A model generated the notes under the pieces. It ran no database searches, was not told where the DNA came from, and saw only the letters and a list, made by a program, of their open reading frames with translations. Shown piece after piece: positions 1 to 11,933 of a stretch of DNA of 64,000 nt (positions within the stretch are counted from its first letter, which is position 1; each line of letters starts with the position of its first letter). Both the position numbers and the translations under genes were made by a program. Origin of the DNA: Melieria omissa (Eukaryota > Arthropoda > Insecta > Diptera > Ulidiidae); assembly GCA_963971225.1 (NCBI GenBank), contig OZ020267.1, positions 146,599,427-146,663,426 of the forward strand. Direction: 5' to 3'.

Positions 1-385
1 CTTCACCAAGTAAGTTTAATATTTTCATTCAGCCTTGGTTGACTCTAGCAAAACTTATCCTAAAAGCATGCTTTGAGAAAGTCAGTTCAAAAGGCTCACA
101 GTTCACTTCCATATTTTATGCAGCATACTTCTAGGCTGATTTCTCGTTTTAATATCGATTTGAGCGTGCAAAACCCACTTTCTTCTCGCAGCTATTTCTA
201 TTATATCACAGCTTTTAGTATTTATTTTTACTTCAACAAGTGTGTCTAATATTTGCCATCAGCCATTGTTGACTCCATCAAAACTCATTCCAAAGTACAC
301 TTTTTCAAAACTCACTTGAAAGTGCGCACAGCTTACTTCAAACTCGTATTTGGTATACTTCCTTTTCCTAAAATCGATATGAGCC
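1..385. repeat. Diverged direct duplication inside the minus-strand gene's intron
   Basis: Two diverged direct copies, about 1-175 and 231-385, line up from the opening block (CTTCACCAAG versus CTTCAACAAG) through AGCC(A/T)TGGTTGACTC-like and TATACTTC-like blocks to a shared ATCGAT(T/A)TGAGC block. The interval lies downstream of the splice donor at 442, so it should be intronic to the minus-strand gene. The first copy carries a match to the dispersed motif GCATACTTTTAGGC at 123-136. No function is evident. Confidence 0.55.
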
Positions 386-442
386 TTCTCCCCGCCTCCT
401 TCCGCCTCCCCTCAACAGTAGCATTATAAATTGCCCACTCAC

Positions 443-1249
443 CGGCTCCGATGGTATTTCGTCCAGCACTTTCGGCTCGCATTTCTCCTCTGGCGCCGCA
501 GTCGTTTCACTGGTCGACCCCGCTGCCGTCGCAGCTGTCTTTGGTGCAGCCGGCACTGTGGCTGCGGTTGATGCCGCCTCCGCTGTTCTTGTTGTGGCGC
601 TACGTTTTGTGACGCGCCGCTTCCCGTGCAACGTCTCGTCGGCACTAAGCGTCGACACCACACCGGCCGTTGGCACAATCTCATCGAAATCCACCAGCTG
701 TTGCAGCACCACAGCCGATTCCGGTGCAGCGCGCTGCCGATGATGATGTTGCTGTTGTTGTTGTTGTTGCTTGTATTGCGCACGCCTGTAGTAGGCGAGC
801 AGCTGCTGTTCGTTGCTATTCAGCGCATTCAACGCACGCTCGGCGCTTTCTGGCTCCTCCAACTCCTCGCTGTGCGTATCGACTTGCCGCTCCTCCAGCC
901 CCAGTCCCAGTCCCAACTCCATCTCCGGCTCTTCGTCCAGCGCCAACAGCTTCGGCCCTTGGGCCGGATATTGTTGGGGCGCGAGCGGTTCGTATGTGGT
1001 GGTGGCAGCGTTCGCGTTCGTGGCCATGGCCACGCTGGCAGCGGATGTTGAGGCCACCACGGCGGCGGCAGCGGCAGCAGCTGTTAGTGCATGTGGCAGT
1101 AGTGTTGTGGTTGTTGCTGTTTTTGTGATTATGGCTGCTGCTGGTGTGGCGGATGTTGCATGTGCCGCACAGATGAGCGCAACGAGCCACAGCCACGAGA
1201 AACGTTTCAGGAATATGCCAATTGATTTTGTTGTTGTTGTTGCCAGCAT
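443..1249 (-). CDS. Coding exon of an unidentified secreted or membrane protein (partial gene)
   Basis: This is the 5' coding exon of a minus-strand gene continuing off the left edge. The frame is open to position 443, where CCG is followed by GTGAGT, a consensus donor in phase 0. I prefer the ATG at 1249: position -3 is A, and about 18 residues later a hydrophobic run (WLWLVALICAAHA) is followed by small residues suiting signal-peptidase cleavage. The mature part is rich in Ala/Thr, then has an acidic stretch (LDEEPEMELGLGLGLEE), a Gln/His run, a basic KRRVTKRS segment that may be a furin-like site, and ends with a CEPKVLDEIP-like segment. No domain was recognised. It could equally be a type II membrane protein if translation starts upstream at 1762. 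The reading frame and donor are seen; secretion is inferred. Confidence 0.6.
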
Positions 1250-1813
1250 TGTTGGCGCTGTCTTGTTTGTTGAGGATACTATCGTTTTTGCTTTTGTTGT
1301 TGTAGTGGATGCTTTTGCTGTCGAGCATGAAATTTCGTTGCTCACATTTCGGGCCGGCCACGTGCGCCATCGATGATGTTGGAATTGATGTTGTTTTTGT
1401 TGTTGTTGTGGTGGTGGGTGTTTTTGTGTTTGTTTTTGTTGTTGTTGTTGTATGCTTGAATACTCATTTTGGCCACATTGATGTGCATGTTGCTGTGCAA
1501 TTATTGACTGCTGTTGGTGTAGTTGTTGTTTTGCGTTTGGTGTTTGTTGTTGTTGTTGCAATATTAGGTGGTTTGTTCGTTTCGTTTGTAAATGTTGATG
1601 TTGCTGTTGCTGTTGCTGCTGCTGTTCGGTCTGTTGTTCGTTATGTGCGTGTTGTTGGTGGCATTTCCGTTGGGCTGGTTGTTTTTGTTGTTGTTGTGGT
1701 GGTTTGAATGGTTGTTCTTGTTGTTGTTGTTGTAGTTGTACTGCCACCCGCCGCAATCCCATATCCGCAAATTGTGCTCTCCCGCGTTTCCACGGCACAA
1801 GCGGCAATTTCAA
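1250..1813 (-). other. Glutamine-rich in-frame upstream extension or 5' leader
   Basis: The frame of the exon ending at 443 stays open upstream to 1813, and an in-frame ATG lies at 1762. It would encode about 170 residues dominated by Gln and His. Openness is weak evidence here, because CAA/CAG runs contain no stop in the sense frame and other frames are also open. CAA-rich 5' untranslated leaders are common in flies. The most upstream codon of the open frame is TTG, not ATG. Both readings remain possible: a Q-rich N-terminal tail ahead of a signal anchor, or an untranslated leader. A variant of the dispersed motif (GCACACTTTTAGGC) lies just upstream at 1824-1837. Confidence 0.45.
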
Positions 1814-2063
1814 GAAATACTGAGCACACTTTTAGGCTGAAGAAAGTGAAAACAATGAATAACGTTAAAAACGTGTGAGTTTGTCGCCACCAATGCCGTC
1901 AATAGTGGTGAAGATCTGCAAATAGAAATATTAAAAATCATTTAAAGAAAAGTTGAAAATACGTTTCAGCGCCTAAAAATAGGCAACTAAGTATAGATAA
2001 ATACGAAGGTATGCTTAGCTAAAAAATACGTATAAATAAGTGTTTGGGTTTTAATAAAGAATG

Positions 2064-2375
2064 TGAATTGAATTGAATGAATGAATGAATTGAATTGAAT
2101 TGAATTGAATTGAATTGAATTGAATTGAATTGAATTGAATTGAATTGAATTGAATTGAATTGAATTAATTGAATTGAATTGAATTGAATTGAATTGAATT
2201 GAATTGAATTGAATTGAATTGAATTGAATTGAATTGAATTGAATTGAATTGAATTGAATTGAATTGAATTGAATTGAATTGAATTGAATTGAATTGAATT
2301 GAATTGAATTGAATTGAATTGAATTGAATTGAATTGAATTGAATTGAATAGAATTTAATTGAATTGAATTGAATT
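2064..2375. repeat. Pentanucleotide satellite (GAATT)n
   Basis: About 310 bp of nearly perfect GAATT units, with a few GAAT units at the left edge and isolated variants near 2166 and 2350. The array is homogeneous, suggesting recent expansion by slippage or unequal exchange. Confidence 0.97.
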
Positions 2376-4185
2376 CAGTTTACTAAACTTTGCCAAGAAA
2401 AACTTTACAGCGCCCAAAAATATGCCACACAATTTGAAGTACTCAAATTTCGTTTTCAATTGAAGAACTCAAAACATCATTTACTATGTTTATTTATGAC
2501 AATTTCCAACACATTCAAAACTGTATGCCATATTTAATATAAAAAGTTTTGTTCCTAAAAGTATGCAGTAAAAAATACAAAAGCAAACCTGTAAGAACTT
2601 GTTTTCTTCTTTTTCGTGCATTATAAGATTCTACTCAACATATTCCACAATTTACATAATTTCTTTATAAAACTTTGATGCATCATTTTAAAAGCCTCAA
2701 ATTATGCAACACATTATTTGTGCGCACCAACAACAAAGTTTGCTGTTAATGCTTGACAATCTTCAACCACAGCAACCTTTAAGCTCACTTTAAGCCATCA
2801 GAATGTACGTTCCGATTTCCCCTAAGCTCCCCCGTCCGACGCACCTCTCGTCAAACTGCGTCACTACCCTTCGGCCAATGTGCCATTTTAACTGCACTTT
2901 TTTATTACTTTTGCCACTGGCAACTTCTTTTCTTGATCTTCTCTTGCACAGTGGTCGTGTACATTTATCTTTATTGTTTTAATGGCATTCGGGCTGTTGC
3001 TGTTGTTGTTAATTTTAGCACATTACGCAAATTTATGAGGATGGCCACTTGAAGTGCCGACGATTTTTTACGCTTATTTTTGTCCATTTTGTTTTTTCGG
3101 TTCTAATTTCCCATACTCTTTTTAATCTTGTGTTAATAACATTAAATGTTAATGTGCTAAAAATTGCAACGGTAGGCATTGTCCGCAACCCAACAGGACA
3201 ACGCAACAGGGAAAACAAAAGTAAAAACGAAGGAAAACTTTTATCTTTTCTAATTTAAATTATGCCACGCTTTGCGGTATTTCAACTTTTTTCACCAGCG
3301 GCCCAGCACAACGACCCTGTTATCCCCTCTCCTACCCCTCTTTTCATTGGTAACTTCTTGTCTAAACCCAAACTGGCATAAGAAAAGGCTTTGAAAGCAA
3401 ATCAAATACGAAGGCATTCAAATTTTTTTGCGGTTACTGCCGCGTCCGAGCAACACCCGCGCCCCGTCTCACAACAAGCCCCAAAAAGACGCAACTAAAC
3501 GCTGCGCTGACATGGCAGCAAAGCATAAGAAATTATTGGACCCCGATGTGGAGGGAAAAGGGTGACGCACACTGCCAAGTTGCTTTGTAAACTTTTTACA
3601 TTCCATTGAAATTCGCTTTTGCTTTTACTTTCGTTTCGTTCTTTTGCAGTTTTACTTTTGCTTTTGACATTTGTAAGCTGTCAACACTTGCCATGTCGTT
3701 TTGCAATGTCGTTTTCTCGTTTTTGTTGTTGCTGTTGTTGCTACTTACACGACGCCAACCTCACTCACACTTGGACACTTGCGCCTGTTTATACGCACAT
3801 ATACTTGTTGTTGTTGTTGTTATACTGCTGACATAATTTATCAATTCGCTGTTGATTTGTGCATGAAATGCCAAACTTTTGGCCCCACAACCCTCCGACC
3901 GACAACTCGCCCCGCAGCTGGCAAGCAAATTCGATTAAATATGCGCGCCCGCTTACAACTTTACAGCACAACACCAACAAATACGAATACCTTTGTAAGC
4001 GTACAAAAGCACAGTCAATCGTGTTAGTCGAAATGAAAATTGACATTCGAATTTAATTTAAAGTTTTTGGCGCACTGACTACCAACATCTGTCAGCAGAA
4101 AAATGCTAATTATGCTGCATTCATTTTGTTGTTGCTTTAATTTTGACACAACTTGAGTGAAAAGTAATTTTAATAAAGCTTTCAG
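2376..4185. other. Non-coding, no gene seen
   Basis: AT-rich sequence with T-rich and GTT-repeat stretches that open spurious short frames on both strands. A reverse-strand copy of the dispersed motif lies at 2554-2566 and a looser variant near 2407. No splice-supported exon, RNA gene or transposon end was found. Confidence 0.5.
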
Positions 4186-4815
4186 TTTTAATTTTTAACT
4201 CATTTGGAAAACTTCTTGTATAATAATTTAAAAAAAAAATATTTTTTTAATTACTATGCAAACGTTTGTAAACCTTTTTGAAAAAACAAAATTACTTAAT
4301 TTTTAAATTTTAATTTTTTTTTTTAATTTCATGTTTGTTTGTTTGAAATTTTAATTTCCAACTCATTTGAAAAACTTCTCGTATAATTAAAAAAATAATA
4401 ATATGTTTTTTATTTACTATGCAAACCTGTGTAAACGTTTTTGAAAACACAAAATGACTAAATGTTAAATTTTTAATTTTTTTTTTAATTTTATGTTTTG
4501 TTTTTGTTTGTTTGTTTGACATTTTAATTTCTATTTCGTTTGAAAAACTTCTCGCAATATAATTAACAAAATATATTTTTTTTTAATTACTTGACAAAAG
4601 TGTGTAAAAGTTTTTGAAAAAACAAAATAACGAAATGTTTCATTTTTTTTAATTTTATGTTTTTTTATTTTGTTTATGTTTGTTTGTTTGACATTTTAAT
4701 TTCTTATTCATTTGAAAAACTTATCGCAATATAATTAAAGAAATATCTTTTTGAAAAAACAAAATTACTAAATTTTTAATTTTTAATTTTTTTTTATTTT
4801 ACATTTGTTTATTTG
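4186..4815. repeat. Imperfect tandem repeat, about 165-175 bp period
   Basis: Four diverged units start near 4186, 4349, 4522 and 4696. Each begins with TTTTAATTTC and then (A/T)CATTTGAAAAACTTCTC, followed by a purine-rich segment and T-runs; the last unit is truncated. It directly adjoins the Helitron-like sequence that follows. Confidence 0.75.
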
Positions 4816-4825
4816 TTTGACACTA

Positions 4826-5561
4826 AAACTCAAAAACTGGAAGACCGATTGAGCTGAATCTCTCACAAAATGTTCAGCTTGATCACATCTCAGTAAACCA
4901 CATGGTGCAAATACGACTAGACAGGTGGGCGTGTCACCTCCCATACCACCTAAATTTTTGATATAGATTATCTTTGGAGTTATAGGTCAATCAGCATTGA
5001 AATTTTATACAAAGCCACCGGTTTAGTGTGTCGTTTCACTGGTAAAACTTCGTAATCGTTGGGCAAGGGGCGTGGCAATTTTTCAAGCGACCCAAATGTT
5101 TTGAATAACTTTGGAACTAAAGGTCACAGAACAATGAAATTTGGCACAGACTTTCGATTTAATTGTGTTCTTCGACAGGGGGAATGGGGCGGGTATTAGA
5201 CAAGGGGGCATGGCACTGCCCATACCTCCCAAATTTTTAATATGAAATAGCTTCGCAATTAGAAGTCGAACAGCATTGAAATTTTGTATACTGTTGTCCC
5301 ATATATGCGTCATTCTACTGATAAATTCAATGGGCGTTGAACAAGGGGCGTGGCAAGTTTTTTGTGACTCAAATTTTCCGCCTAACTTTGGAGCTGTAAG
5401 TCGCACATCAATGAAACTGGGTTGCACCCTTCAAATGAAGGAATGGGTTGGGCATTGCATAAAAGGGGCGTGGCACTGTCCAAACAGTTTTCTATAAAGA
5501 AACTTGATTAATTGGATCAATTGATTTCAAATTTGTATGCAAAGCCGCAGGTCCCTGCTTG
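4826..5561 (+). mobile_element. Degraded Helitron-like element
   Basis: This shares its internal module with the Helitron at 17.2-19.0 kb: repeated GGGCGTGGCA boxes, AATGAAATTTGG-like and GTCATTCTACTG blocks at about 270-bp spacing. Its right end resembles the Helitron 3' terminus (GCAAAGCCGCAGGTCCCTGC followed by TTGT), with the expected CTAG apparently mutated to CTTG. The 5' TC end was not located, so the left boundary is approximate. No Rep/helicase coding remains. Confidence 0.65.
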
Positions 5562-7439
5562 TCTATTACAAATTTGAATAATGAACTATTTACGTTTTAT
5601 GTATTGAAATGACAATAAAAAATTATTTTAATCGACATCTTCAACAAAAGACAATTTCTTGGCTCTAAAATAATGATTTATTAAAATTTATTTGTAATTT
5701 TTCCAAAATTTTTTTTTTCATATTTCCACAACCCACAACAATGCTTTGCACCCAATTTATCAATGTTTATGACATTATTAGTCAAACGCACACCACACAC
5801 TTTTACACAAAATCACACCCACTCACACACCCACACACACACAGTTGCACTTACACTTGAATACTCTCGAACGCAATTCCTACATTTCCGAATGGTTTTT
5901 CTTAAAAATCCACCAGTGCTGCTACATTTTGGCTCTCATCATCATGAAAAACAAAAAAGTTAAAATAAAAAATAAAAAAATTCAAATGAAAAAAGGCCAA
6001 AATGCGGCCATGAGCCATGGGAAGCTCCCAGGCGCCGCGCCAGTTGCTTTCCATTGTAATGGATTAAGAATGGAGTCGATGTCTATTTGGCCGCTGTCAG
6101 CGTCACTGGCTTCGTTCATGCTCGGCACTTTTGCCTTTCACAGCCAGAGATACGTTTTTTCTGCCAGACTTTGACTCATCTTTCTACTTTTCATTTTGCA
6201 TTCGCCTTCGTGGAGCAGCCGCCTCTGTGTTTTCGTTCATTCTTTTTTGGCTTTTTTGTTTTTTGTTTTGGGTTGGTGACGTGTGCCGCTGCTTTGACCC
6301 GTGACAGTGCGCTATTTTGAAATTTTGACGCAGTTAAGAGTGAACTTTTTTCGCATGAACAACCAACGTTAACTTTGCATTCGCATTCGTGACATTTGTC
6401 CTTTTCCATTACACGCTGCCGTCAACGACACATTGACAGTTGTCACTGCTGTTGTAGTTGTTGCATGTTTAGGTTAATGTTTTTGCTGTTTGCCGCTTTG
6501 CGAGGATTTGCTGTCGTCGTTGCTGTTAATGTTCTGGCGGGCGCCGCTGTAACTACGCACACAACTGTGTGGTCTCGCAATTCCTACTGCTGTTTTATTT
6601 ATAGCCCAACGCTTCCTCTAATCCCCCGATGTCACGCGACCGCTTGTTCAGCGCTCAGTCAGCGAAGCCACGACTCGGCTGCGTACGGTTTTTTGCTCGC
6701 CGCTTCGTTCGTTCGCTGTGATTTGCCGTCTTCGCGCTGTTGCATGCCGCACACAGTGTACGAGTACCTAATGTGATTACTCTGTCATATCCGGCGCTGT
6801 TTGTGCGTCGCGTGCGTCGAAATTTTCCGCATTGTGCTACTTGCAGTCGTCACTAACGTATTTCCCCCTGCGACCACGGCCAGTCAAATGACGACGCTTT
6901 CTTGTGTGTATTCACACTTTTGGCCATTTCCACACGTCTTCTCTCGTCCTCTCTGTTGCTTTCTCTTTCGTTTGCTACTACTATTTGGCCCCATTAATGC
7001 GCACATTAACATCGACATTCTTTGCTTTGGCGAATTAATGGGAATTTGTAATTAAGCTCGCATTGACAACGCTGTCAGTTCGACGAATGGCGAATTGAAT
7101 TTGCTGAACTCTGCGCTGATTAAATTGGCATGAAATGTCAGTTAAAGGTTTTGCACCGCTCGGCAGAAACTTTTCTAGCTTTTTGTTGCTCTAAGCAGAA
7201 ATTCTACACTTAAGCAAAATTTCACTTGGGCCCTGTGTGTGTGTGTGTGTGTGTGAGGCAAAAAATATGGTCATTGCTTAAATTCTCGCACGCTACTCGC
7301 ACGTCAAAAAGTTGCCACAGTGTTGATGAGTGAAATTGTGTTCCCAAAGTTTGCCACTTGTCTCTGTCTGGCTGCAAACTTTTCGATTATTAACCAATAA
7401 AACATTTGTTGTTGCATATCAAGTTTCGAAATTCAATTT
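5562..7439. other. Non-coding, no gene seen
   Basis: Mixed-composition sequence. A CA-rich run lies near 5795-5843, a GC-richer island near 6520-6760, and a (TG)n microsatellite at about 7233-7254. Several short frames are open but contain Cys/Leu/Phe-rich low-complexity translation typical of T-rich non-coding DNA. Confidence 0.5.
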
Positions 7440-7836
7440 AAGTGCACTTTCCTGAACTTTGACTAATGAGCAGTTTTCAATTTGGCCAAAAACTTTAATA
7501 ACAAAAACACTTTTAATGAAAACTTGCATAAATACTTATTAAGAAAACAATTTTAATTAAAACATTTCATTTTGAATTCAAATAAAATTTTTGAAAGTTA
7601 AATAAAACATAATTTTTATTCAAAAAAACAATAAATATGCAAACTGTGTAATTTTTGTTTTCTTTTTTAATGAGCAGTTCTCAGTTCATTTCACTTTAGT
7701 TCACTTTTTAATGCACGATTGCATACATTTTTACTAAGAATAATTTTTGTAATAAAAACTTGAATGAAATCTTGGCAAATTAAAGAAATAATAATGGCAT
7801 TTTTATTAAAAAACAAAACAACGATTCGACATATTG

Positions 7837-8930
7837 CACAGTGATTCGTTCCATAGACAAAATTCAAAAATTTTATAGTCTCAGAATTGAATGATTTTGA
7901 TGTCATTTGAAAGGTAAAACTCCATCTAAGAAAACCCCAAAAAATCTGTGCAAAAATTGAAATTTGTTTCACAAACAAATGTAAACACATCTTTTTCTGT
8001 TTTTTAGTCTATTGAGGAAATAAAATTTTAAAAATACATGGTTATCAAGAAGTTGTTAGAACTTTCAATATAGATTAAGAAATGATGTGGTCATTTTCGC
8101 TTTCAATGTTTTCTCAAAATTTGCAAAGCTGAGGCTTTTACATCACTTTTAACTGAAGATATTTTTCGAAATTAAAAATCTGAAAATTGGCAAAACTTAG
8201 AGGAAAATATCTAAAAAGTGTGTGAAAGTATGTGCCTGGATTTTTTTTTCATTTTAACCCCTTGACGTATTTCCACGAGTCTGACTCGTGGTACAATTTT
8301 TGTGCCAAACATGATTATCACGAGTCTGACTCGTGGTCAATGTTGTTTTTTAGAAAAATTAAATTGGGCATTTCAATTTTTTAAATCGGGCATTTGCCCG
8401 GGCAGTGAGCAACAGTTGGAAACGAATTTCGTTGCGCTAACTGATACGTCAAGGGGTTAAGAAGCATTCCTTCTTCTTTTTCGGATAATGTAATTATATG
8501 CTCCGATGTCTTCCGATCTCAGAAAATAATTCAATTTGAAAAGTGGTCTAAACACCTATTGTTCGACAAAACTTCTTTTTTCATGCCTAAAAGTATGCAA
8601 TCAGCATGAAAAATTTAGAAAACTGCAAAAAAGCAAAACATGCGTCTATTATTATCGTTTTTATTGCAAAACTAAAGGGTCGTGCGACAATTTCTGTTAT
8701 TCTTTGCAATTACCAATGTTGACGTTACCGATTAAATGTAAAATCTGAAAAATCAAGACAACACACTTGATGCTATAGCTCTCCAAAAATGTCGAAATTT
8801 GAAAATTTAAGTTTAAGAAAGACAAAATAGAAATTTCAATTCAGCAGACCATTAACTAGTATGCCAAATTTTATGAGGAACGGATCACTCATAATTTTGT
8901 CCCGCGGTTGTATGGAGTCGAATCACTGTG
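7837..8930 (+). mobile_element. Transib-like non-autonomous element, family A, copy 1
   Basis: The ends are inverted: left CACAGTGATTCG then TTCCATAGAC, right (read inward) CACAGTGATTCG then ACTCCATACA. The flank is TATTG at 7832-7836. On the right, TAT at 8931-8933 plus TG after removal of the solo LTR restores TATTG. A 5-bp target duplication with CACAGTG-type ends is the Transib pattern. The element is about 890 bp without its internal TTAA MITE. A second copy lies inverted at 11648-14410. No transposase motif is visible, so it is presumably mobilised in trans. The superfamily call is inferred; the ends and duplication are seen. Confidence 0.72.
8258..8456. mobile_element. piggyBac-like MITE with TTAA duplication (199 bp)
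   Basis: It is flanked by TTAA at 8254-8257 and 8457-8460. Terminal inverted repeats including the target are TTAACCCCTTGACGTAT on both sides. It contains two copies of the palindrome CCACGAGTCTGACTCGTGG about 45 bp apart. It lies inside Transib-like copy 1, and copy 2 shows the unoccupied site (GCTTCTTGAAAT near 13977-13988). The size means it cannot be autonomous. Confidence 0.85.
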
Positions 8931-8933
8931 TAT

Positions 8934-9325
8934 TGTAACGATGAGGCACTCTGTGCTGTGCTATGCATGAATGGTTTTCCAAGCATACTTTTAGGCATGC
9001 ACTTTGGCAAACTTGCTATAATTCCGATATGGCAAGGCTGGTTCGCGAAGGTGATGAGCTGTGCTAGAACAACTAGAATGTCCAAGAAACATCGACGCGA
9101 TAAGAAAACAAGTATAAAAGCAGCAGTGTGCAGCGCAGAGGGTCGAGTCTGTGTTGAGCAAGCAAAGGGGAAACATGCAATAGTAGTAGTGTAAAGTAGT
9201 TACAAGTGTAAATTTGCAAATAAAGTGATTGTTGGTTTCTGACTGCGTTTTTGCGCTGAATAATTAAAGTGATTTTATTTTCAAGCACAATTCAAAGCGA
9301 ACTTAGAGAAGTCATTTTCGTGACA
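8934..9325 (+). mobile_element. Solo LTR, copy 1 (392 bp)
   Basis: It begins TGTAACGATGAGGCAC and ends CATTTTCGTGACA, the TG...CA form of an LTR. A TATAAA box (GTATAAAAGCAG near 9111) and an AATAAA signal near 9220 lie in the expected U3-R-U5 order. Flanks are GTAT/ATAT, a 4-bp duplication with one mismatch, which suits Gypsy-type integration. No internal retrotransposon sequence adjoins it. It carries the motif GCATACTTTTAGGC at 8983-8996. The same LTR recurs at 11934 and 51552. Confidence 0.85.
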
Positions 9326-9845
9326 ATATTGTGTTTTTTTTAGTAATTGGCTAATGAGCAGTCTTCAATTTGGCCAAAAACTTTAATAAGAAAACACTTT
9401 TTAATGCAAACTTAAATTACGAAAACTATTTTGAATTTAAATTCAAGTTTTTCTTCTTCTTAAAAACAAAAAACACATTTCTATTACGAAAAAATTAATG
9501 ATTATGGAAATATTTAAACAAATTTTCTTTTTTATTTCCTTTTTTGTTAACTAATGAGCAGTTTTTATATTAAAAAAATTAAAAAACAAATTAAATTTGT
9601 AATCACCTAAAATAAACTTTTTAATGCAAACTTAAATTGATTCTTATTACGAAAACTATTTTGAAGAAAAAAACAAAAAACACATTTCTATTACGAAAAA
9701 ATTAATGATTATGTAAATATTTAAAAAATTTCTTTTCTATATCCTTTTTTGTTAACTAATGAGCAGTTTGTATTAAAAATAATAAAAAAACAAATTAAAT
9801 TTGTAATCACCTAATATGTAGATTGTTAAATATGTAAATTGTTGA

Positions 9846-11642
9846 ATAATTATTTTGACGTTAATTTAATTTTCACTTTTTTTTTCAGCCCAACATTTGT
9901 TCATGTTCAATTAACGAAATAACAATTATACGCAAATAAACAGCACTCAATCGTTATTTACTCAGTTGCACATTACGCAGTAACCAGCATTTGTGGCAGT
10001 TGGCAATTGGCCATTTACGCCTTGAAGCTGCTGCAACACTGCCCACTGGCGACCGGCGGAACGGATACAAATTAGTTGAGCAAATTAGTTTTGCTTCGTA
10101 TTTATTTGAATTTAATTGCAATAAATTCCCTCCGCACAGTTTAATTAATGTTGACAAATGTAAATAGGCGTGGGCGTGTGCATGTGTCAGACGGCGAGAC
10201 GGCACACACACACATGCGTGAAACATGCAACCACATCCGTTGCGCATAGCTGATGGTTTCCGCTTTGCATTTGCAACAATTACCGGCAACAGTTGCTAGC
10301 AACCGGTTGGACATTGATGTGTAATTTACTGACAAATTAAACAAAAATAAACTTTTTATATCAATACGCAAAAAAATCAACAACATTGAACTGAATAGTA
10401 CTAAATTTTTTTAAAGTTTTTAGATAGTAAATTACAATTCCAATAGTTGGCACTAAAATTAAAAAAAAATTCGTTTCAATCTGAAATATATAAATTTAAT
10501 GTGGATTATTTGAATTTTTTAAAACACTTAAGCTGCTTCTAAGTCTTTGAAACATGTCTAAATTAAATCTCAGAGTCAAGCAATTCTGTCGATGAAGCTT
10601 AAAGTTTATGTAGAATGGAATCCTTCTAGCTTAACTCTATCGCTCGCATGCAATGCGAGATACAGATTACTGAATTCATGCATTAGAAAAGTAATGGATT
10701 TGTTATTACCACATCTTTCATTTCTCATATTCTATCACAGAAATGTCCTTTTTGCCAGTCAACTTCAAATTTTTCTACTTCCATGTGACCATAAGTCAGA
10801 CATACAGACAAACAGATAATAAATTAAAAGGTAAAAAGACAAAAATACAAATCAATGTTGTCAAGTGTCCCCCAATTGACGTCCGAAACCACATACAAAA
10901 GCGTCCATGTTCTGGTAAAATTTCACAACGAGCCCAAATGCCAACCAAACAATGCCACTACACAGATTCCTATGTTCCATGCCTTGACAGCCACTTTGTT
11001 CTTACTCCAATCTAATCCAAGTTCAGTACTACACTAAAAACACAAAGAGCACAAAAAGTGTATTGTGACAGTTGACGTTGCAGCTGGTGGTGGCGGCAAC
11101 TGAAAAGGAAATCCAAAGTCAACTAGTTGCGGTTGTGGCCGTTGTGAGTTAAACTCACACTGACGACTATTGTTGCATGTAGTGGTGGGTTGAGTGGTTT
11201 TGTTGATGTGCATGAGTAATGCGGAATTTCCCCAGCAACAAATTACAATTTCCTGGAAATAATTGTTGGGGTGTAAGAGTGCAAGCAAAGGTTGATGAAG
11301 TTCTAGGAAAACTGTAGAGGTATGTGGGTTGAATAGTCAAATCAGCACGTAAGAACCATGTTGGTTGATTACTTGGATTATACATTCAAACAGCTAATAA
11401 ATCAAGTTGGAAAAAATTATGTTGCAAAAAGTTGCAGTGGAGTGCAATAAAGAATAAAGCATTAAGCAAAGGAAAAGTTAACAATGTTTGTCATAATTAT
11501 TTTAGATAGAGGACAGATTTCACATACAGAAGACAGAGTAAAAAACAGTCTAGTGTAAATTTGTTTGCTTATTGAAAAACGTTATATTAAAAGCTTTAAG
11601 TGTGAGTACCAGAAAGTCATTGAAATTTAACAGAAATCTTTC
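9846..11642. other. Non-coding, no gene seen
   Basis: AT-rich intergenic sequence with a CA-rich patch near 10180-10215. Short frames at 10592-11037 and 11034-11385 are uninterrupted but show no domain, no consistent codon bias and no splice context. No transposon ends were identified. Confidence 0.5.
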
Positions 11643-11933
11643 CAGCGCACAGTGATTCTACTCCATACAACCGCGATAAAAAATTAGAAGGAGTAGTCCA
11701 CTCGTCATAAAATTTTGTATCCTAGTTAATCATCAGCAGACCGAATTGAAATCTTCATTTTTTTCAACTTTTGTAGTTTGGCAATACCTTTGTCATTTTT
11801 GGTAAGTTATAGCACTAAGTTTCTTGGGTAGATTTTTCAGATTTTGCATTTAATCAGTTACGTCAACAATGATAATTCCAAAGAATAACAGAAATTGTAT
11901 GAGGACCCTTTAGTTTTGCAATCAAAATGCTAT

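Larger units (their letters stand above)
7440..9845. repeat. Approximately 200-bp tandem repeat array, split by insertions
   Basis: A block containing TAATGAGCAGT recurs near 7463, 7667, 9350, 9551 and 9756. Spacing is about 201-205 bp, and about 183 bp across the middle once the inserted elements (7837-9330) are removed. Units share TTTGGCCAAAAACTTTAATAA and AAACACTTTTAATG blocks. The array predates the Transib-like element and LTR that interrupt it. Confidence 0.75.

Noticed and set aside
813..1376. Plus-strand frames opposite the Q-rich exon
   Set aside because: They are antisense shadows of CAA/CAG and GCN repeats, translating to Val/Leu/Ala runs; the minus frame has the signal peptide and splice donor.
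8536..8748. Possible transposase remnant in Transib-like copy 1
   Set aside because: The 70-residue frame shows none of the Transib catalytic motifs and is not preserved in copy 2.
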